In this document: positions 5,701-9,968 of the stretch, in pieces
Layout of the letters: each line of letters opens with the position of its first letter
Numbering within the stretch: the first letter of the stretch is position 1
NCBI GenBank assembly: GCA_021296015.1
Contig: JAGWBG010000026.1
Coordinates: 1,487 to 11,454 of the forward strand
Source: Dehalococcoidia bacterium
GTDB lineage: Bacteria; Chloroflexota; Dehalococcoidia; Lucifugimonadales; JAGWBF01
Direction of reading: 5' to 3'
DNA length: 9,968 nt
Position numbers and translations under genes: made by a program
The notes under the pieces: generated by a model
Databases searched by the model: none
The model's input: the letters and a program-made list of their open reading frames with translations, nothing else
What the model was told of the DNA's origin: nothing

Positions 5701-6981
5701 TTACACTTTTACAAATGAGATCATGACTGCTGACAGTACCCTGGTGGCCGCCATTCCGACGAAAACCGCGGGCCAGGGGCTGCCGCTCATGTCCAACACA
5801 ACTCCGAATATAATGGCTTGCAAGCCGGCATAGAGGTAGCCGTGGGCGTCCAGCAGGCCCGATGATGTCCCGGCCATGTGCCGACCCGCTATATCTACAG
5901 CCAGTGCGGCCATAGGAGTCAGGCTCAGGGCGAATCCACCCACAAGCAGAAGGGGGGCCCCCAGGTACAGGTTGGTCGCCGGGACCAGAGCCAGCGCCAC
6001 CAGAGCCAGAGCGCTTATCCCACATGATACCATTATCATGGGTCGGCGTGCGCTGTTCATCAGATTGTCAGAGATGACACCTGCAACTACTGGAGCTAGC
6101 AGGTACCCAATGGGAAGCGCCATTGTAACCAGCACAGTAGATGTGATGTCCAGCCCGGCTTTCTGGGAATAGTATAATGGCACCCAGGTGGTCAGGCCAT
6201 AGCGGGCTACGTTCTCCAGCCCCTTGACGTGGCAAGCAAGCTGGAATTGGGGGTTCGAGAGCAGCCGCTTGTAGGGGCCCAGTCCCCTGAGGCGCTCTTT
6301 ATCCACCGACTCGGCGCTTGCCGATACCTCATCTTCTTCGATATATTCCGGCAGGCCCACCTCCGACGGACGATCGCGGGTTACAAGATAGAAGATGACG
6401 CCCAGAGCTGCAATGATCAAAGGTGGGTAGCGAAAAGCTGCACGCCAGCCAAACTCTGCGGCCACCCATCCGGTGACCAGCCACATCATGAGCATGGCTC
6501 CCCCGGCGGCCATCATGGTTATGCCCAAAGCTTTGCCCCGGTCGCGTCGGGGCCACCACTGGGAGATGAGGCTGATTCCCGGGCTCCAACTGGCGGCGTT
6601 TACGAATCCGTTGATACCCCAGCGAATGGCCAGGGTCAGAGCAGATGTCCCGAAACTGGTGACCCAGTTGAAAATGGTGGTCAGGATAGCACCCAGCATT
6701 ACCCATAGACGCAGTCCGTAAGCCTCACTTAACCTGCCGTGTACCAGATCGCCCAGACCAAATCCCCAAAGTAGCATGGCAGTGATAAGGGCGACCTCCA
6801 GGTGACTGAGGTCCAATTCGTCTTTAACCAGCCGAGCAGCAGGACAGAAGTTGAAACGGCCCAGATATAGGAAGAGGTAGCATCCGTCAAAGCTCAGTAG
6901 TACCCGCCATTTCCAGCGGTGGTATAGTGGGGGCAGGTACTGATAGGACAGGGCCGGAGGCGGCGTCTTATCCGTCTCCAT
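5701..6981 (-). CDS. MFS transporter of the organophosphate:phosphate antiporter type (GlpT/UhpT-like)
   Basis: This is a 426-residue integral membrane carrier with about 12 hydrophobic helices and a central cytoplasmic loop near residues 205-240. It resembles the OPA family as I recall it. YLGRFNF (39-45) aligns with the GlpT segment carrying substrate-binding Arg45, here Arg42. ARYGLTTWVPLYY (259-271) aligns with the segment of Arg269, here Arg260. QWWPRRDRGKALGI (141-154) and TRDRPSEVGLPE (201-212) match the family's loop blocks. The helix-5 region reads ITMMAAGGAM, so the GlpT histidine (His165) seems absent, hinting at a different substrate. The ATG follows an in-frame stop five codons upstream and has no SD of its own. 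The only AAGGAGG (7017-7023) is inside the end of the aldolase gene, 30 bp upstream, so coupling is likely. The substrate is probably an organic phosphate or other anion. Confidence 0.87.
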   Translation of the reverse strand: METDKTPPPALSYQYLPPLYHRWKWRVLLSFDGCYLFLYLGRFNFCPAARLVKDELDLSHLEVALITAMLLWGFGLGDLVHGRLSEAYGLRLWVMLGAILTTIFNWVTSFGTSALTLAIRWGINGFVNAASWSPGISLISQWWPRRDRGKALGITMMAAGGAMLMMWLVTGWVAAEFGWRAAFRYPPLIIAALGVIFYLVTRDRPSEVGLPEYIEEDEVSASAESVDKERLRGLGPYKRLLSNPQFQLACHVKGLENVARYGLTTWVPLYYSQKAGLDITSTVLVTMALPIGYLLAPVVAGVISDNLMNSARRPMIMVSCGISALALVALALVPATNLYLGAPLLLVGGFALSLTPMAALAVDIAGRHMAGTSSGLLDAHGYLYAGLQAIIFGVVLDMSGSPWPAVFVGMAATRVLSAVMISFVKV

Positions 6982-7011
6982 GCGGGATACCGTTTATTGG
7001 AGTGGGGGTAT

Positions 7012-7770
7012 TCATCCCTCCTTGGCGGCCACCTTGGACAGATACTGGTTTGCTCCTCTGGCAATCCAGGGCTGCCAACTGGTCAGAAAGAACCTTGCAC
7101 CCTTTTCGATATAGTCCTCTACGTTATCGTCATTCGCCACTGTCCCTGCTACCTTGCCTGCGGCCACAATCTGAGCAATGCACCTGGTGACGACGGCCTG
7201 AACGTCGGGGTGGTTCATACCGCCGGTGTGACCCATAGTCTGGGCAAGGTCCGAGGGAGCCATAAAGTAGACGTCAATATTGTCCAGGGTCAGCATTTCC
7301 GCCAGGTTCTCGACTGCTACTATGTCTTCGATAAGGATTACCGTAAGCGTCTGCTCGTTGGCCTTGCGGTAATAGTCGGTGACACCATAGGACTGACGGC
7401 CAGCACCCATTCCCCGGTAGCCTAGGGGGCCGTACCGGGCCGATTTTGCCGCCTGCTCGGCTTCCTCGTGGGTGTTGACGTGAGGAACAACTATGCCGGT
7501 AGCGCCAACGTCCAGGGTGCGAGTAATCAGCCACGGCTCATTGCTATTTACACGACACACGGAGGGCATGCCCCAGAGGTCGCAGGCCCTGGACATTTGG
7601 GCCACGTGCTCCCAGGTGATGGGCCCGTGCTCGCCCTCTATCCACATGCCGTCGAAGCCGAACTGGCCCATAAAGTCTATTATCTCGGGGTTGTTCAGTC
7701 CCCCGACGACTGTAGCAGACTTCCCTTCTTTGAGCTTTTTTTTGACCCTATTCTCTCTGTATTCAGGCAT
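7012..7770 (-). CDS. HpcH/HpaI aldolase / citrate lyase family protein
   Basis: This is a class II, metal-dependent (beta/alpha)8 aldolase of the type that cleaves 2-keto-3-deoxy or 4-hydroxy-2-oxo acids to pyruvate and an aldehyde. The 252 residues match the family's usual length. The catalytic base is His48 in IEGEHGP, Arg73 in CRVNSNEP would bind the keto-acid carboxylate, and Glu148 (LIEDIVAVEN) and Asp174 (APSDLAQ) would bind the metal. VVPHVNTHEEAEQAAKSARY (94-113) is the typical beta-strand and helix. The ATG follows a strong SD (GGAGGT, 7776-7781, five bases away). The gene starts 19 bp after the polA stop and the transporter starts 30 bp after its own stop. Codons 10-12 sit on a run of eight A. 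Specificity within the family (hydroxy-heptenedioate, rhamnonate, other sugar acids) is not readable. Confidence 0.92.
   Translation of the reverse strand: MPEYRENRVKKKLKEGKSATVVGGLNNPEIIDFMGQFGFDGMWIEGEHGPITWEHVAQMSRACDLWGMPSVCRVNSNEPWLITRTLDVGATGIVVPHVNTHEEAEQAAKSARYGPLGYRGMGAGRQSYGVTDYYRKANEQTLTVILIEDIVAVENLAEMLTLDNIDVYFMAPSDLAQTMGHTGGMNHPDVQAVVTRCIAQIVAAGKVAGTVANDDNVEDYIEKGARFFLTSWQPWIARGANQYLSKVAAKEG
7736..7743 (-). repeat. A8 homopolymer in codons 10-12 of the aldolase gene
   Basis: The coding strand reads GTC-AAA-AAA-AAG, a run of eight A. In frame this contains A-AAA-AAG, the slippery heptamer known from dnaX-type -1 frameshifting. The gene is intact in frame as given. No strong downstream stimulatory hairpin was recognised. 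Confidence 0.5.
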
Positions 7771-7775
7771 CTTCC

Positions 7776-7781
7776 ACCTCC
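7776..7781 (-). promoter_or_regulatory. Ribosome binding site of the aldolase gene
   Basis: GGAGGT lies five bases before the ATG at 7770 in the 19-bp gap after polA. It allows independent initiation on a polA-led transcript. No promoter fits in so short a gap, so any separate promoter would be inside the polA 3' end. Confidence 0.8.
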
Positions 7782-7789
7782 CTCAATTA

Positions 7790-9968
7790 TTATTCCATAT
7801 CCCCCCATGTATGTCCCGTCTTCATGTCAACCACGAGAGGCACATTTAGCCCATCGTACTGGTCAAGGGCATGGGACATCTCCCTGTGCACTAGCTCTTT
7901 CAGGCCGTCCATCTCTTCTGACGGCACCTCAAACACAAGCTCGTCGTGCACCTGAAGCAACATCCTTGCCCTGAGACCCGCATCTTCCATGCTTTGGTGG
8001 ACTCGAATCATAGCCAGCTTCATGATGTCTGCGGCACCACCCTGTATGGGCATGTTCACCGCGGCCCTCTCCGCGGCCTGCCGCATGTTGTAGTTGCTGG
8101 CGTTAATCTCGGATATGTAGCGCCTGCGGCCCAGTGGCGTGACCACGTAGCCGTCCCTTCTCACCTGTTCCTTTATGGAGTCTATGTATTGCCGGATGCC
8201 GGGGTACTTGGAGAAGTAGGTCTCGATGAATTTCTGCCCTTCGTCGGGGCTAAACTCGGTCTGCTGAGAGATGCCGTATGGGGATAGACCGTAGATAACC
8301 CCGAAGTTCAGCACCTTGGCGATGCGCCTCATATCGGCGTTGACCTCGTTAAATGGCACGTCGTACATAAGAGAGCCGGTGGCGGAGTGGATGTCCTCTC
8401 CTTTGAGGAAGGCGTCTACCAGCGCGCTGTCCCGGGAGAGATGGGCAAGGACGCGTAGCTCTATCTGAGAGTAGTCGGCAGACAGCAGTACCCAGTCCGG
8501 TGACCCCTCGGCCACGAAGGCTTTCCTTACCTGTCTGCCCAACTCGGTACGGATGGGGATATTCTGGAGGTTGGGGTCGCTGCTGGAGATTCTGCCGGTG
8601 GCTGAGCCAGTCTGATTGTAGCTGGTGTGGAGCCTTCCGGTGCGGGGATTTATCATCTGAGGCAGCGCGTCCACGTAAGTGGACTTGAGCTTGACCAGCT
8701 GGCGGTAATCAAGAATTTTGTCTACCACCGGGTGCATCCCTTTTAGCGACTCAAGGGAGTTGGCGTCCGTTGAATAACCCGTCTTGGTGCGCTTGGTCTT
8801 GGGAAGCCCAAGCTCGTTGAAGAGCAGGTTGCTCAGCTGCTGAGGTGAGTTGATATTGAGCACGTGTCCTATCAGGTCGTATATTTGCGCTTCTAGCTGC
8901 TTGAGTTGCTCGTTCAGGTCTCTCGACATCCCGTGGAGAGCACCGGCATCCAGGGCTATCCCATGACGCTGCATCGTGACCAGCACGGGAACCAGGGGAA
9001 TCTCCATCCGGGAGTAGAGGTCCCAGAATCCTTCTCTGTGCAGGTCATCCTCCAAGATTGTGCGAAGGCGGCCCGTCATGTCGGCGTCGCTGCAAGCATA
9101 GACCCTGGCATTCTCTATGGATACACGGTCCATGGTTATCTGTGATTTGCCCGTGCCGATAAGCTCCGAGATGTTAGTCATCTCGATGTTCAGTGTGTCA
9201 AGGGCGAGATTCTTCAGGCCCAGGGCCTTTCTTCCGATAAGGTGGGCGGCAACCATGGTGTCAAAGTCCATGTTGACTGGCGTGATGCCGTAGTTGCTTA
9301 TCACGGTAACGTCGTAGTTGCCGTTGTGAGCGGTCTTTCCGATTTGGGGCGATTCAAAAAGGGGCTTCAGACCCGCCAACACCTCCTCAATGGGAATCTG
9401 AGCGCCGTCCCTGTGGCCCACGGGCACGTACCAGGCTCGTCCCGGGGTGGTGGAGAAGCTGAGGCCCACCAGGTCAGCCAGCATCGGGTCTGTGCTGGTG
9501 GTCTCGGTGTCAAAGGAGAAGCTTCCGGCAGAAGAAAGCTCCTTCAGCATGTTATCCAGCTTCTCGCGACTGTCCACCTGGTGGTAGTCCGTCTCTATCA
9601 ATTCCCGTGTACACTGGGCTGGCTGAGGAGGTTCCTCGGGAAGGTCGGGGCTGGGGTCGGGTTGGGCGGGCGCTGCTGCTACCGGGTCCGGCACTCTGGC
9701 TAGTATCCCGCTGGAGAACTCCAACTCTCGGAACAGGTCAGCCACGTCCCTCCGGCTGTAGTTCCAGAAGCGGCACCGGTCCATGTCCAACTCCATTGGG
9801 GCATCCCTAACGATGGTGGTAAGCATCTTGCCCTGAAAGGCGGCCTCCCGGTTGGACCGGAGGGACTCTCTGGCCTTGTCGGGTTTCACTTCGTCTATGT
9901 GCTCGTAGACGCCTTCCAGGCTGTGGTATTCGGACAGGAGCTTGACCGCCGTCTTCTCCCCAATCCCG
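7790..9968 (-). CDS. polA: DNA polymerase I, 5' end beyond window
   Basis: This is the repair and Okazaki-fragment-processing polymerase. The window encodes the last 725 residues, counting from the first whole codon at the right edge. The frame enters in the 5' nuclease helix-hairpin-helix GIGEKTAVKLL, so about 190-200 N-terminal residues are missing by comparison with known PolA proteins. After a Pro-rich linker (about 92-118) comes the 3'-5' exonuclease domain with DTET (Asp153, Glu155), NGNYD (Asp219) and YACSD (Tyr290, Asp294). All catalytic residues are present, so proofreading is expected. The polymerase domain has motif A DYSQIELR (Asp498 on), motif B with Arg547, Lys551, Phe555 and Tyr559, and motif C VHDE (674-676 His-Asp-Glu). 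The GTG at 9889 is only an internal valine codon, not the start. The gene reads through to a TAA 19 bp before the aldolase ATG. Confidence 0.97.
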   Translation of the reverse strand, partial: GIGEKTAVKLLSEYHSLEGVYEHIDEVKPDKARESLRSNREAAFQGKMLTTIVRDAPMELDMDRCRFWNYSRRDVADLFRELEFSSGILARVPDPVAAAPAQPDPSPDLPEEPPQPAQCTRELIETDYHQVDSREKLDNMLKELSSAGSFSFDTETTSTDPMLADLVGLSFSTTPGRAWYVPVGHRDGAQIPIEEVLAGLKPLFESPQIGKTAHNGNYDVTVISNYGITPVNMDFDTMVAAHLIGRKALGLKNLALDTLNIEMTNISELIGTGKSQITMDRVSIENARVYACSDADMTGRLRTILEDDLHREGFWDLYSRMEIPLVPVLVTMQRHGIALDAGALHGMSRDLNEQLKQLEAQIYDLIGHVLNINSPQQLSNLLFNELGLPKTKRTKTGYSTDANSLESLKGMHPVVDKILDYRQLVKLKSTYVDALPQMINPRTGRLHTSYNQTGSATGRISSSDPNLQNIPIRTELGRQVRKAFVAEGSPDWVLLSADYSQIELRVLAHLSRDSALVDAFLKGEDIHSATGSLMYDVPFNEVNADMRRIAKVLNFGVIYGLSPYGISQQTEFSPDEGQKFIETYFSKYPGIRQYIDSIKEQVRRDGYVVTPLGRRRYISEINASNYNMRQAAERAAVNMPIQGGAADIMKLAMIRVHQSMEDAGLRARMLLQVHDELVFEVPSEEMDGLKELVHREMSHALDQYDGLNVPLVVDMKTGHTWGDME

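Noticed and set aside
9242..9703. Plus-strand 153-codon open frame
   Set aside because: It is antisense to the polA exonuclease domain, with low-complexity Gly/Val/His composition and no motif.
9887..9889. GTG as the start of polA, giving a 699-residue protein
   Set aside because: The same frame continues upstream to the window edge with the helix-hairpin-helix of the 5' nuclease domain, so this codon is an internal valine.
1..9968. tRNA, rRNA, CRISPR array, insertion sequence or long repeat
   Set aside because: I looked for cloverleaf-like segments, regularly spaced repeats, terminal inverted repeats and transposase motifs and saw none. The spacers are too short or lack such structure.

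Overview
This window is bacterial. All eight recognisable protein genes lie on the minus strand, so it is read here from right to left (high to low coordinates). Gene order, protein families and clean Shine-Dalgarno (SD) sites suggest an aerobic, moderately GC-rich bacterium. The subunit II-cytochrome c fusion and the ctaA-ctaB-coxB-coxA order, next to an HpcH-type aldolase, would fit an aerobic Chloroflexota lineage (SAR202-like). That taxonomic placement is inference from gene content only and was not checked by any search.

Right part (9968-7790): most of polA, cut by the window edge inside the 5' nuclease domain, with an apparently intact 3'-5' proofreading domain and polymerase domain. 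Middle (7770-4638): a metabolic trio. It comprises an HpcH/HpaI-family class II aldolase starting 19 bp after polA, an MFS transporter of the organophosphate/phosphate antiporter (GlpT/UhpT-like) type 30 bp after the aldolase, and an NAD-dependent extended SDR (epimerase/dehydratase family) 82 bp after the transporter. The trio may be a small uptake-and-catabolism unit for an acid sugar or phosphorylated compound, but its substrate cannot be read from the sequence.

Left part (4637-1): a 268-bp spacer that looks regulatory (promoter-like hexamers and several short palindromes). It leads into a heme A / cytochrome oxidase operon: ctaA (heme A synthase), ctaB (heme O synthase, overlapping ctaA by 8 bp), coxB (subunit II with lipobox, CuA site and fused cytochrome c domain, i.e. 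caa3 type) and coxA (subunit I, 3' end beyond the left edge). CtaB farnesylates protoheme IX to heme O and CtaA oxidises that to heme A. Heme A is then loaded into CoxA, and electrons enter through the CoxB cytochrome c and CuA sites.

No RNA genes, insertion sequences, CRISPR arrays, long repeats or convincing intrinsic terminators were seen. The genes are ordinary housekeeping and metabolic families. The second-look items are mainly regulatory: a pair of similar palindromes about 70 nt upstream of both ctaA and coxB, a possible leader ORF in front of ctaA, an A8 slippery tract at the start of the aldolase, and a few unusual protein features. I found no evidence of a wholly new biological system.
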